A stretch of 64,000 nucleotides of DNA from JACKOB01 sp024234575 (GCA_051208035.1 JBPJFZ010000003.1:310001-374000); one strand, 5' to 3'. Shown: positions 52,629 to 61,310, counted from the first letter of the stretch. Numbers and translations: made by a program. Notes: generated by a model not told the origin, from the letters alone.

Positions 52629-53630
52629 ATGGATGATTTGCGGCCGGATGTTGATGAGGTGCGTCGTTTTCAGCAAGAGAGGGCGAAGTCAGCAAAGGTT
52701 AAAAAAACACCTGCTACGGATGCAGAGTCGAAACCATCTGAAGCAAGGCTTACCCCGGGCGTGACAAAGAATAACCCTGCGCCAGGTGGAGAAAATCCCA
52801 AAGCGCAGCTTGCTGCTGCACCTGCTAAAAAAAGCTACTTTAATATACTTTTAGCTTTAATGATTATCTGCATAGCGGTCGGAGCAGCCTACTATGGTCG
52901 ACAGCAACAATTGCTGATCGAGCAAATGGATGAGAACCTGGCATACGCCACTGACTATATGAAGCAGAGTAAGTTGTTAATGGCGCGCTTGGAAGGGCGT
53001 GTGCATGAAACCGGGTCAGAGCTAGAGCAAAGTGGGTCGGCAGTGGATCAGAAGTTACAGTTTCTTGATTCTGAAATGCGCAAATTATGGGGTGTCGCTG
53101 GCGATACGAACAAAAAACTAATCGCTCAGACTCAATCTGAGATTGACAGTATAAAGACTGTAACGACTGGGCTCACCGATGCAGTGATCAGTCAGGAACG
53201 CAAAAGCCAGGCGCAGCAGAATAGCATTGATGAGTTACAAGCAGCCCTGTCTGCCAAAGTAAAAGAAGTGGCTAATTTGCAAACAGGTTTAGCTAAACAG
53301 AGTGCCGACAACGCCCAGCTGGTAAAAATACTTGAGCAGCTAAAAACGCAGATAAAAACCCTGGAAACAGCTCAGGCAAAACTGGCGACTGATTTACTGG
53401 TGCAGGTACAGGAGGCCAAGTCTGAAATAGCTTCTGTCAATGAAGAGGTGAGATCTTCAGCCAATGCAGAAAGTCCATTTGAAAAACGCATCAAAAATAC
53501 TGAGGCGTCTATTGAGTCTATCAATGCTACACGGCGCCAGGTAAATGAACGAATCGTGACCATTGAACGTCGGTTAAACGATATTCAGTTGTTGTTAAAG
53601 AGCTCCCAGCCCATTGGTATAGCGCCATAA
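52629..53630 (+). CDS. Membrane-anchored coiled-coil protein
   Basis: 333 residues. A charged N-terminal tail of ~65 residues (DDLRPDVDEVRRFQQERAKS), one transmembrane helix (YFNILLALMIICIAVGAAYYG), then ~245 periplasmic residues of heptad-rich coiled coil (QKLQFLDSEMRKLWGVAGDT, LVKILEQLKTQIKTLETAQA). I do not recognise a named family. The ATG at 52629 has GAGGTAG in good position and is preferred to the ATG at 52623. Followed 50 nt later by the acyl-CoA dehydrogenase-like gene on the same strand. Confidence 0.65.
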   Translation: MDDLRPDVDEVRRFQQERAKSAKVKKTPATDAESKPSEARLTPGVTKNNPAPGGENPKAQLAAAPAKKSYFNILLALMIICIAVGAAYYGRQQQLLIEQMDENLAYATDYMKQSKLLMARLEGRVHETGSELEQSGSAVDQKLQFLDSEMRKLWGVAGDTNKKLIAQTQSEIDSIKTVTTGLTDAVISQERKSQAQQNSIDELQAALSAKVKEVANLQTGLAKQSADNAQLVKILEQLKTQIKTLETAQAKLATDLLVQVQEAKSEIASVNEEVRSSANAESPFEKRIKNTEASIESINATRRQVNERIVTIERRLNDIQLLLKSSQPIGIAP

Positions 53631-53680
53631 CGTAATATTTGTAGTTTTTTATCGTTCTCAACGATATTCGAGGATAGGAT

Positions 53681-54709
53681 ATGCAGCCTTTTTTCGACTT
53701 TTGGCAAACCTTGGGTTCACCTAAGGAAAGTGGACCCAAGATCCCAGAGGTTGTCGAAAAATTAGGGGATGTTGGATCGCTGTCTGCTTGGGTGATGCAG
53801 GCTTCAGCGTTTATCAATGGCAATGTGAAGAGCATTGATGTGGCTGGTAAGAGTGGTGCGCTGTCGAGCGTTAGCCAGGCATTTTTTTTGGGTTGTCTGG
53901 CGTCTGGCTCGGGAACGAACGGCGTCGGGCGTGCCTTTTATTCTAGTTATCAGCTAGCTATCCGAGAGCTTTTTCGTTTGCCCGCCGAAAAGGGACGCTT
54001 TTATTCATATTGCATCACAGAATCTGAAGGTAATCACCCGCGTCATATACAGACAACATGTCGCTTGCAGGGCGATCAATTGCTGGTGAATGGAACGAAG
54101 ACTTTTGTGACGGCACCAGATATCGCAACAGATTTGCTCATCGTTGCTTCTCGGGGGTGGCTGGAAGGTCGTAATGAGTTAGCTGTTCTGCATTGTTCTC
54201 TTGCAAACGAAACAGTTAAAGATAAGGTGCGTCTTGATGTGTTTCCTTCCATGGCATTTGTACCTGAAGTGCGCCACGGCAGTATATCCTTAAAGGAGGC
54301 ATTGCTTCCTATTGATATACTGCAGCAAGGGGCAAACTATGAGACCTTTGTTAAACCATTTCGCTGGTATGAAGATATTCATGTCTTTGCCGGGCTGTTT
54401 GGTTTGGTAGCGGCCGCCGCGATTATGTGTGGTGATAAGTCTGTTAGTCTGCGTTTACTTGGTTTGTCTTCCAGTTTGTGTGGTCTGCGGCCTGAAGATT
54501 ATGCTGATAGTTACTCGCATTTACTTTGCGCTGGTGTCATGGAGCATTTTCGTTCCATGGCGGACGACGTTTCTAGGGTCATGTATGAGTTGAGTGAGGC
54601 GCACGGGCAGGCCTGGGAAAGAGATCGTCGTATTGTCGATGTGGCTGAGTTTGCACGAAAGCGAAGGGCTGAGCTGGCATGGAAAAAGCTCACTAAGTCG
54701 GAAATCTGA
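53681..54709 (+). CDS. Acyl-CoA dehydrogenase-like protein, degenerate
   Basis: 342 residues, about 40-60 shorter than normal members. The middle domain is recognisable (SYCITESEGNHPRH, CRLQGDQLLVNGTKTFVTAP), and helices typical of the N- and C-terminal domains are present, but the TEPGAGSD loop is lost and no FEGT-type catalytic Glu or Arg/FAD block follows. It may be a non-enzymatic acyl-CoA or flavin-binding protein, or a partner of a catalytic subunit elsewhere. Ends before a strong terminator. Confidence 0.65.
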   Translation: MQPFFDFWQTLGSPKESGPKIPEVVEKLGDVGSLSAWVMQASAFINGNVKSIDVAGKSGALSSVSQAFFLGCLASGSGTNGVGRAFYSSYQLAIRELFRLPAEKGRFYSYCITESEGNHPRHIQTTCRLQGDQLLVNGTKTFVTAPDIATDLLIVASRGWLEGRNELAVLHCSLANETVKDKVRLDVFPSMAFVPEVRHGSISLKEALLPIDILQQGANYETFVKPFRWYEDIHVFAGLFGLVAAAAIMCGDKSVSLRLLGLSSSLCGLRPEDYADSYSHLLCAGVMEHFRSMADDVSRVMYELSEAHGQAWERDRRIVDVAEFARKRRAELAWKKLTKSEI

Positions 54710-54724
54710 CTGTTTTCTCGGCAA

Positions 54725-54745
54725 AAAGGGCCGTCCCGGCCCTTT
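54725..54745. terminator. Bidirectional terminator between convergent genes
   Basis: Perfect 8-bp stem AAAGGGCC (54725-54732) / GGCCCTTT (54738-54745), 5-nt loop, with A's on the left. Confidence 0.85.
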
Positions 54746-54759
54746 AGCAGTGTTCAGTG

Positions 54760-55494
54760 TTAACTGTTACTTGCGATGCCAACGTTTAGCGACTCGAACC
54801 AATCAAGAAAAAGCTGTACATCTTTGCCTCTAAAAATTCTTCCGTGTTGCGGCGCAAGCATTTTGATATCCAGAGACCTGACACGTTTTATCCAATCGTT
54901 TTTTGCTTTATTCGAAGGCATCCAGCGTTGATGAAACAGCTGCATTTTTTCGATATGGGAGTTGAAGTCTTCCACAAAAAAAGGTGCACCAGGTGTTTCC
55001 AGAGCAGCCCCGACATCACCAGAGAAGTAGATTTTTGCTACGGGATCATAGACGTGAAAGTTGCCGGATGAGTGCAGGTAGTGTGCAGGAATAAGCTGCA
55101 AGTCGATATTACCAACATGGATGCTATCACCAGCATCCTTAATGGCTTTGTATTCAATATTGTTCATGCCAAAATGGCGGACAAACCCCTCCCAGAGCCA
55201 AGGGCAATAAATCTTTGCCTTAGGCAGTACCTGGTCCCATAGCCCCAGTGAAGAAATTATGTCTGGGTCCTGATGCGAGGCGAAGAGATATTTAATTTCT
55301 TCGATCGAGACGTGTTTCAGTACGGCCGCTAGCATAGGAGCGAAAAGCTCTGTTCCACCCGGATCGAGTAAAATTGACTCCTTGTCGGAAATAATCATGT
55401 ACTGGTTGGTATCAATGATTTTTTCAGGTTTAGAACTGTCGCGGCCAAACATAAGCCAGCGATGACCTTCACTGTAAAGTGTGGTGGTTTGCAT
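54760..55494 (-). CDS. Oxygen-binding di-iron (ODP-like) metallo-beta-lactamase-fold protein
   Basis: 244 residues. It resembles the di-iron domain of flavodiiron proteins without the flavodoxin part. The motif is FASHQDPDIISS (His74, Asp76, Asp78, then Ile79 where enzymes have His), with His141 in LHSSGNF, bridging Asp160 in YFSGDVGAA and His217 in APQHGRIF. This set is that of ODP proteins, which bind O2 stably and, in Treponema, signal to chemoreceptors (established there). It is 59 nt downstream of a gene for a soluble chemoreceptor-like helix protein on the same strand, which strongly suggests a shared sensory unit. Confidence 0.82.
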   Translation of the reverse strand: MQTTTLYSEGHRWLMFGRDSSKPEKIIDTNQYMIISDKESILLDPGGTELFAPMLAAVLKHVSIEEIKYLFASHQDPDIISSLGLWDQVLPKAKIYCPWLWEGFVRHFGMNNIEYKAIKDAGDSIHVGNIDLQLIPAHYLHSSGNFHVYDPVAKIYFSGDVGAALETPGAPFFVEDFNSHIEKMQLFHQRWMPSNKAKNDWIKRVRSLDIKMLAPQHGRIFRGKDVQLFLDWFESLNVGIASNS

Positions 55495-55553
55495 CGTTAT
55501 TTCCCGTTTTTAAACGAAGCCTTGTCTAAAGGCGGTCAGATTAGCTTTTATTT

Positions 55554-56156
55554 TTAGCGAGCACTGTCTAGCAAAGAGATTGAATGCGTGACGTGCTCTT
55601 TTATTCTGTTGGCCATGGTTTGGATGCCGTCAGCCATTTCAACCAGGTGACCGCGAAACTCTCCTGTTTGCACCGCTTCCAGTTTGGATGTAACGGCGAT
55701 GACATCTATTGCCCGCATATGCTGCTGGATTTCATCTAGTTTTGCATATAGCTCGTTCATCAGTCTGGTAAATCTGGCATCGAGGTTCTTTTTCTCAATT
55801 TTTATCCGCTTTACATTTTCGTCGATATCACCTTTAAACTTTGCGTCTGCAGCGAGTTTGGAAGCTTTAGCAAGTTGATCGAGTGTTGTGCTGTTGCGCC
55901 ATTCGTTTACAGAGTGGGCAGATATGTTAATAGCGGTATGGTTTATCGATTGGGCCAAGATGATTGTTTTGTTGGCAAGTTCGTCATAAAAATTAGCGAT
56001 TACCGCCAGGCCTGCGGCTTTGCTTCCAGCGCGCAAGACGATGGCCCTGGCATTTTTTGAAGAAATGGCAAGCTGACGTGCTATTTGTTGCGCTTGATGA
56101 AGCTCGGAAGCAATCCTTGCCGCTGCAACCGTTTGCACCGCGTGGTTTTCAGTCAT
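55554..56156 (-). CDS. Soluble methyl-accepting-like helix protein
   Basis: 200 residues, nearly all helical, with heptads. The C-terminal half resembles the signalling hairpin of chemoreceptors: AIDVIAVTSKLEAVQTGEFR then GHLVEMADGIQTMANRIKEH, which parallels INxIAxQTNLLALNAAIEAARAGE and EVRxLAxRS. There is no transmembrane segment, PAS or HAMP. I start it at the ATG 56156 and not 56201. It forms an operon with the ODP-like gene, so it may carry the oxygen signal to CheA/CheW or another kinase (inference). Confidence 0.7.
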   Translation of the reverse strand: MTENHAVQTVAAARIASELHQAQQIARQLAISSKNARAIVLRAGSKAAGLAVIANFYDELANKTIILAQSINHTAINISAHSVNEWRNSTTLDQLAKASKLAADAKFKGDIDENVKRIKIEKKNLDARFTRLMNELYAKLDEIQQHMRAIDVIAVTSKLEAVQTGEFRGHLVEMADGIQTMANRIKEHVTHSISLLDSAR

Positions 56157-56435
56157 GTTGTTCGCCTGTAGTGCTGACTTTTTTAAGGAAGTATAGAACA
56201 AATTTTGATGCCTGCAGGTGTGTACAGATCCGAGAGCAACAAATTTAATTTATTGGAATCTCAATAAATTAACTGTGAGCTGGTCTTAACAGAAAATACT
56301 AAAAAGCGTTATAGTTACCGCAGGAGTCCTCGGTAGTCGGGGTGATTGGTGCGAGTCGGTTATTCGGCTCATCTCAAACGGTTCAATATCTGCCAAATGA
56401 AAAAGGCTTGGGCATATCTGGGGAGTAAAACCAGA

Positions 56436-56954
56436 ATGGGCGTTAAAAGTAATATCAATAATCGTATAGATCAGGCAAAAGCGTTTGCCGACAAACTACG
56501 TAAGGCTTATCACGATGCATATGAGAAAGCTTTAGAGGCGACCTCTGAAAAAGTAGATGATTTGCGCAAGGTTGGTGAACACCTTGATGCGGGTGCTGTT
56601 CGCGAGGCAATTGCGACAAAGGTGCAGGCTGCGCATAAAATAGTAGATGATTTAAATCGGTCACTTGCAGACAAAGCTGTGCCGGCATTCAGAAAGCGAA
56701 ACAATCCGCCTGATGCTGGTATAAAGGTGCTTGGCCAGGAGCTTGAGGGGCTGGCAGTAACTGAAGGCAAAGAAGAGGGTGAGGTAGAGGTGGTGCCGAC
56801 GAAAAAGCCTCGAGCAAAAAGACCCGCTGTCAGCAAAGCAGCCTCTGCTCCAAAAAGTGTCACCGCAAAGAAAGCAGCGGCCGCGAGTAATCGCAAGCCG
56901 GCAAAGCGCAGGGGTTCAAGCAAAAAGCCGCCTTCAAACCCAGACACCAACTAG
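56436..56954 (+). CDS. Helical protein with Lys/Ala-rich C-terminal tail
   Basis: 172 residues. An N-terminal ~90-residue helical domain (RIDQAKAFADKLRKAYHDAY, KVQAAHKIVDDLNRSLADKA), then a basic Lys/Ala/Pro tail (PKSVTAKKAAAASNRKPAKR). The layout is like the Lys/Ala-rich protein at 10107-10880, but sequences differ. Likely a nucleoid or granule-associated protein; a specific family is not recognised. The ATG at 56436 is preceded by GGGGAG; the longer frame from 56346 is not used. Confidence 0.6.
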   Translation: MGVKSNINNRIDQAKAFADKLRKAYHDAYEKALEATSEKVDDLRKVGEHLDAGAVREAIATKVQAAHKIVDDLNRSLADKAVPAFRKRNNPPDAGIKVLGQELEGLAVTEGKEEGEVEVVPTKKPRAKRPAVSKAASAPKSVTAKKAAAASNRKPAKRRGSSKKPPSNPDTN

Positions 56955-57028
56955 TCGCTAAGAAAACCTTCGCAAGCAGGCATTGTGCACTCTGTTATGC
57001 GCTTCCTTTCAATAATCTGTCGTAAATG

Positions 57029-57247
57029 TTATTTGTGGAGTGTTTGTTCCAGATCATCAATGATTTTTTTTCGGACGTTGACCATTTTAGAATAGGTTTG
57101 TAGTAAATGGATATGGCCCTCCAATGTTGATTCGGAGAGCATGTCTATTCTGCTTTGGAAATGTTCCACCTCTTTTAAAAGCAAATTGATGACGGCTTGG
57201 GTGTGGTAGTAGTGTCCGTGATAATTAATTTTTTTTGCGGTGTCCAT
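57029..57247 (-). CDS. Small conserved-looking hypothetical protein
   Basis: 72 residues: MDTAKKINYHGHYYHTQAVI, then a helix with heptads (LKEVEHFQSRIDMLSEST) and a basic C-terminus. Good AAAGGAAAG site before the ATG. No signal or membrane segment, and no recognised domain. Stands alone before the tRNA cluster. Confidence 0.6.
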   Translation of the reverse strand: MDTAKKINYHGHYYHTQAVINLLLKEVEHFQSRIDMLSESTLEGHIHLLQTYSKMVNVRKKIIDDLEQTLHK

Positions 57248-57364
57248 GGCGCTTTCCTTTTATGGGGACTTTCTCTCTATCCTGGCGCGAGAGTCTTTGA
57301 TTTGGTTGGTTTTTGAGCTTTATTAAGTTGATTAAAAAAAATAAGAAAAAGTTTGTAAATAGGT

Positions 57365-57392
57365 TTGACTTGGTAAAAAAATTCTATAGAAT
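57365..57392 (+). promoter_or_regulatory. Promoter of the tRNA cluster
   Basis: TTGACT (57365-57370), 16 nt, TAGAAT (57387-57392), then a GCGC-rich discriminator as in stringently controlled tRNA promoters. Twenty-one bases before the first tRNA. Confidence 0.75.
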
Positions 57393-57413
57393 GCGCATCT
57401 CAAATCGAGGTTG

Positions 57414-57489
57414 GGGTGGTTAGCTCAGCTGGGAGAGCATCGCCCTTACAAGGCGAGGGTCGCAGGTTCGATCCCTGCACCACCCACCA
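57414..57489 (+). tRNA. tRNA-Val (TAC), copy 1
   Basis: 76 nt, encoded CCA. Acceptor GGGTGGT/ACCACCC, TTCGATC T-loop, anticodon TAC in CTTACAA. First of a Val-Asp-Val-Asp array. Confidence 0.97.
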
Positions 57490-57512
57490 AATCGATTTGC
57501 TGTTAGCACAGC

Positions 57513-57589
57513 GGACCGGTAGTTCAGTTGGTTAGAATACCGGCCTGTCACGCCGGGGGTCGCGGGTTCGAGTCCCGTCCGGTCCGCCA
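57513..57589 (+). tRNA. tRNA-Asp (GTC), copy 1
   Basis: 77 nt, encoded CCA. Acceptor GGACCGG/CCGGTCC, discriminator G, anticodon GTC in CTGTCAC. Confidence 0.97.
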
Positions 57590-57709
57590 ATTTGCTAACA
57601 TAATGCGTGATGATTGTACTGCAAAATTTCGTTCTTATTAAGGTTCGCTAGTTAGACAAAAGTCTTATAAAGGCTTTGTTTAAGCGAGTTTTAAAGAGTG
57701 GATAAAGTT

Positions 57710-57785
57710 GGGTGGTTAGCTCAGCTGGGAGAGCATCGCCCTTACAAGGCGAGGGTCGCAGGTTCGATCCCTGCACCACCCACCA
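57710..57785 (+). tRNA. tRNA-Val (TAC), copy 2
   Basis: Identical to copy 1 over 76 nt, including CCA. The spacer before it (57590-57709) differs from the others, so the Val-Asp unit was duplicated long enough ago for spacers to diverge. Confidence 0.97.
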
Positions 57786-57833
57786 ATAGCAGTCAGTAAG
57801 AGAAGTGTAAAGTAGTTAAAGTTTAAATACAGC

Positions 57834-57910
57834 GGACCGGTAGTTCAGTTGGTTAGAATACCGGCCTGTCACGCCGGGGGTCGCGGGTTCGAGTCCCGTC
57901 CGGTCCGCCA
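57834..57910 (+). tRNA. tRNA-Asp (GTC), copy 2
   Basis: Identical to copy 1 over 77 nt. Last of the array. Confidence 0.97.
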
Positions 57911-58196
57911 ACTTTAAACGTAGACTGATTAAGTCGTATTAGTTAGTACCCGTAGTTTTGGTTCTTCCTTTCCTGCCGCTGCATTATTCGATTTTCATTC
58001 CTTCTTAAGTTTTATCTAACAGGCGAAAGCATTGTTGATTTCTTCAATAGTTATTTTCCCATATGGGACCTAAGGCATTGCCTTGTAGCTATAAGTACAA
58101 ATTAACTTTTTCGGAAAGCTGCCTGATAATTAATCAAACTGTCACAATCCTCGCATAATCTACCTTTAAATAATTGAAGCAATCGAGGAACTATAA

Positions 58197-58289
58197 ATGC
58201 AAGACTACACAGATGAACTGCTTGATGTTCAGGCGGAAGAGTACGAATACGAAAGCGATTATTATCAGGATGACGCTGAAGAACTCTAG
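58197..58289 (+). CDS. Acidic 30-residue microprotein (putative)
   Basis: MQDYTDELLDVQ followed by AEEYEYESDYYQDDAEEL: 13 of 30 residues are Asp or Glu, 5 are Tyr, and there is no Lys, Arg or His. A good GAGGA site lies 7-9 nt upstream of the ATG. It stands alone between the tRNA array and a long empty stretch. A CATAAT-like -10 sits at 58154-58159, but no -35 is clear. Function unknown; DNA-mimic or protein-binding roles are speculation. Confidence 0.5.
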   Translation: MQDYTDELLDVQAEEYEYESDYYQDDAEEL

Positions 58290-58942
58290 TGTTGGTGCTA
58301 ATAAGCGCATTTAAGCACACGGGTTATTTGTAAATAATTACACACTTAAAAATGAAGACAATGTTTAACGTGTCTTCTGATGCCTTTAATAGGGCATGCG
58401 TCTCCGGTTTTTCAGGGGGGGCAGAATTAATTTGTTTGAGACCATTCGGTAGTGCCTGGCCAGTTCTGACCAAAGGCATGCTGAGTGGTAAATAATTCTT
58501 TTCCAATCCAATCCAATCCAATCCAATCCAATCTAGTTTAATATTGCGAGCGACTGTCGAAAGTCGAGGTCAGCTAATTTACTAGCTATTGGTAGTTATT
58601 TATTTGGTGGTTGGCTTGGCCAAAATACCAATAAACAGGTTGGCTCGCTCTAGATATATTGCATGCAGCAGATATTTTTAGATTATTGTCTATTGCTATC
58701 CGGCACCTCTTGTAGAGATTGCTAAAAAAATAATAAAGCCATAGCCTGCAATCCGACTCATCCTGTCCTAAACTTATCGTCAATTTGCTTGGTCACACAT
58801 ATGAAACTCTATACCAGCTGATACAATGCTGGAGGATAGACCTGTGTGACATGCATCTGGTTAGATGTTTCTTGCCCGGCAGTTTTGCGGGGTCGTGTGG
58901 TACTTTTTTTAGAAATGCGCCCGGCGCTTTAATGGGATTCTT
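58290..58942. other. Long non-coding stretch with a short tandem repeat
   Basis: About 650 bp with only weak frames (two around 58324-58521 and 58586-58783 on the minus strand, one at 58785-58991 on the plus strand, all judged spurious). It holds the TCCAA repeat at 58502-58531 and must carry the promoter of the coiled-coil gene that starts at 58943. Confidence 0.4.
58502..58531. repeat. Simple sequence repeat (TCCAA)x6
   Basis: Six exact TCCAA units in tandem, prone to slippage. It is more than 400 bp before the next gene. Confidence 0.9.
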
Positions 58943-60343
58943 ATGGTGCGTAACAAGTCCGATGCCGGATTCGAAGCGATTTTCTTTTTAAGCGAGCACC
59001 GCGTTTTTCGACAGATGCTTAAATCTGAGTTTGAAGCGTTGTTGGATGGCTATGTCGGTTTGTCGGATATGGCTGACACCGAGGCGTATGTCGTACATGT
59101 ATTTCTTAGCCCCCAGTTAAAAATAACTGCTCTCGTATTTTTTACGATTTACTTTGATGAGGATGGGAGAGCGGATCCGGAGTGGAACCTTCCGGTGGAA
59201 AAAATGGCAGCTAAAGGCGGTTCTGGGCCTGACTTGGGTGGCGGGCCTATTCGCCTGGCCTGTCGTAGTCAATGCCCAATAAATTGGCATCAGACTGAGC
59301 TTTGGGATCCTTCTATGAAGGCTGGCGCCAATGATTTTCAGGCGATAAGAAAAGCAGTAGATGAGAACCGGTTAGGTTTTGAAATCGTAGCTCCGAAGCC
59401 TGAAAAAGAAGTTCCCCCTCTCGAAGCGCGCGCTACAAGCAAAAAAAAATCAGCACTGCCGCCGGTCTTGGATGAGGAGGAGATTCCGCTATTGTCTGAG
59501 GAAGGAGAAGAGGAGGATAGTGGTTCGCTTGAAGAGGAAGTCGAGGTTTCTCGAGATAATCCGGAGCATCGAACGAAAATAGCACGCACGCTAAAAGCGC
59601 AGCGTCTACGTATCAAAACACTTGAAAACTATAAAAACGATGAGTTAGCCGAGCAGGCTAGAGAGTTTAGAATCAGTGCCCAGCAAAGTAAGCACCAGTT
59701 GCAGGAGTTAGAGCAATCGCTGGAACGATTCAAATTGCACAAAGAGCAACTTGAAAAGAAGCTGTCTGACCGCAACGAACAGTTTCTTGCACTCCAAGAT
59801 CGAATGGCTGACCAGTCGACGCTAGTGGCGGAATTGCAGAAGAAGCTGCGCGGCACTGAGAATATTGAGCAAGAGCGTGAAGAAGCTACCACCTTAAGGG
59901 CCGAGCTGCTGATCGTGAAAGAGCAGCTTGATAAGCGTAATGAAGATCTCAAGGCGCGTGACGAGGTATTGGATCAGCTAAGGTCTGAGTTGGAGGACCT
60001 GAAAGAAAGCTATGATGAGTTGCGTAATGAAGGCAGCCTCTTTGAGAAACTGCATGAGCTGGATGTTGTCTTTATGGCTTATCATCCAGGGGCAGGTCAC
60101 GTCACTATTCCATTCGTTGATATTAAACGCTACGCCAATAATCCCACCGGTTACGTTGCCAGTAAATGCTATGTGAAAGAAGAAGATTATCTGCACTGGC
60201 TGGAGCATTATGAAAGCCCGGTCTGTCAGCATCGCACTGCGTCGGGTGATGTCTGTGGCACGCCTCTTAGTGTTGTGCATGCCCCTAGTGAATTTAAGCC
60301 CGAGTACAGTGATCGCTGCGTCGTACATCGAAAAAAATTCTGA
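58943..60343 (+). CDS. Coiled-coil protein with C-terminal Cys/His cluster
   Basis: 466 residues. An N-terminal domain of ~150 residues with hydrophobic strands (ITALVFFTIYFDEDGR), an acidic low-complexity link (LLSEEGEEEDSGSLEEEVEV), about 160 residues of coiled coil (LEQSLERFKLHKEQLEKKLS), and a C-terminal ~90-residue domain with CQHRTASGDVCGTPL and DRCVVHR, a likely zinc site (C-H-C-C-H). No transmembrane segment. I do not recognise the family; a structural or chromosome-organising role is only a guess. The ATG at 58943 has a weak site. Confidence 0.65.
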   Translation: MVRNKSDAGFEAIFFLSEHRVFRQMLKSEFEALLDGYVGLSDMADTEAYVVHVFLSPQLKITALVFFTIYFDEDGRADPEWNLPVEKMAAKGGSGPDLGGGPIRLACRSQCPINWHQTELWDPSMKAGANDFQAIRKAVDENRLGFEIVAPKPEKEVPPLEARATSKKKSALPPVLDEEEIPLLSEEGEEEDSGSLEEEVEVSRDNPEHRTKIARTLKAQRLRIKTLENYKNDELAEQAREFRISAQQSKHQLQELEQSLERFKLHKEQLEKKLSDRNEQFLALQDRMADQSTLVAELQKKLRGTENIEQEREEATTLRAELLIVKEQLDKRNEDLKARDEVLDQLRSELEDLKESYDELRNEGSLFEKLHELDVVFMAYHPGAGHVTIPFVDIKRYANNPTGYVASKCYVKEEDYLHWLEHYESPVCQHRTASGDVCGTPLSVVHAPSEFKPEYSDRCVVHRKKF

Positions 60344-60376
60344 TCACTTCAAAATCTGTCGGCTGTGTCTCTGTCA

Positions 60377-61309
60377 ATGTTAAGTTCTGAACTAATCGCT
60401 AATGAAAATGTCGTGGTTGAACCATTGCGCCATCCTGTTTTTGAGCAGGCTGGTGTGGATGTCTTTATTGCGCGGCTGGATCTAATAGATTCGATTATCT
60501 CAGGCAATAAATGGTTCAAATTGAAGCACAATATCGATACGGCAATTGCGTTGAATGCCAAGGGGCTGCTGACGTTTGGGGGGGCGTATTCTAATCACTT
60601 GCATGCGGTGGCAGCGGCGGGGAAAAGGTTGGGCTTAGCAACTATCGGGATCTTGCGTGGGGAGCTGCACGAGACACCAACCCCTACCTTAAGTGATTGT
60701 CTTGCCTGGGGGATGCAGCTGCACCCCGTTTCTCGTGCCGAGTATAAGCTACGAAATGATGTCGCTTATCAACAGCAATTGCGAGCTGAGTATCCAGGCT
60801 ATTACCTGATACCGGAAGGGGGGAGTAATGCACTGGCTGTGCGCGGGGTTTGCGAGCTTGTTGTCAGTCTGCTAGCACGGCACGATAAGATTAGTGTGTT
60901 AGTTTGCCCGGTTGGGTCCGGAGGCACACTGGCGGGGTGCATTGAGGGAGTGCGAGAGTATGCAGGTGATCGTTTAGATATGACCTGTCAGGTCTTAGGG
61001 TATGCGGCCCTTAAGGGGGCGAAAGAAGGTCTGCAGCTCAGCATTAGCCAGCTTTTGTCAATACCGTCACGGGCCGGTTGGGCTATTTGTGAAAACTATC
61101 ACTTTGGTGGGTTCGGTAAATGCCCTCCAGATTTGTTATCGTTTATGGCGCAATTTGAAGAAGATACGCATATACCCTTAGATCCTGTTTATACCGCTAA
61201 AATGATATTTGGTCTGGTTGACCAGGTGCGGCAAGGTAAGTTTTCTTCTGGTGACAGTTTGATGGTTTTGCATACCGGCGGTTTGCAGGGGCGGAGAGGG
61301 CATTTGTAA
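60377..61309 (+). CDS. PLP-dependent D-cysteine desulfhydrase/ACC deaminase family protein
   Basis: 310 residues. The lysine that binds pyridoxal phosphate is in SIISGNKWFKLKHNI; substrate loop GGAYSNHLHAVAAAG, phosphate loop PVGSGGTLAGCIEG and PEGGSNALAVRG follow. Family members cleave D-cysteine or 1-aminocyclopropane-1-carboxylate. Which substrate is used cannot be told. It starts 33 nt after the coiled-coil gene (ATG at 60377; a GTG at 60365 is possible) and ends next to the convergent DUF1853 gene. Confidence 0.87.
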   Translation: MLSSELIANENVVVEPLRHPVFEQAGVDVFIARLDLIDSIISGNKWFKLKHNIDTAIALNAKGLLTFGGAYSNHLHAVAAAGKRLGLATIGILRGELHETPTPTLSDCLAWGMQLHPVSRAEYKLRNDVAYQQQLRAEYPGYYLIPEGGSNALAVRGVCELVVSLLARHDKISVLVCPVGSGGTLAGCIEGVREYAGDRLDMTCQVLGYAALKGAKEGLQLSISQLLSIPSRAGWAICENYHFGGFGKCPPDLLSFMAQFEEDTHIPLDPVYTAKMIFGLVDQVRQGKFSSGDSLMVLHTGGLQGRRGHL

Positions 61310-61310
61310 G

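Noticed and set aside
58324..58521. 65-codon minus-strand frame starting in the TCCAA repeat
   Set aside because: Start codon lies inside the simple repeat and no domain or site supports it; probably spurious.
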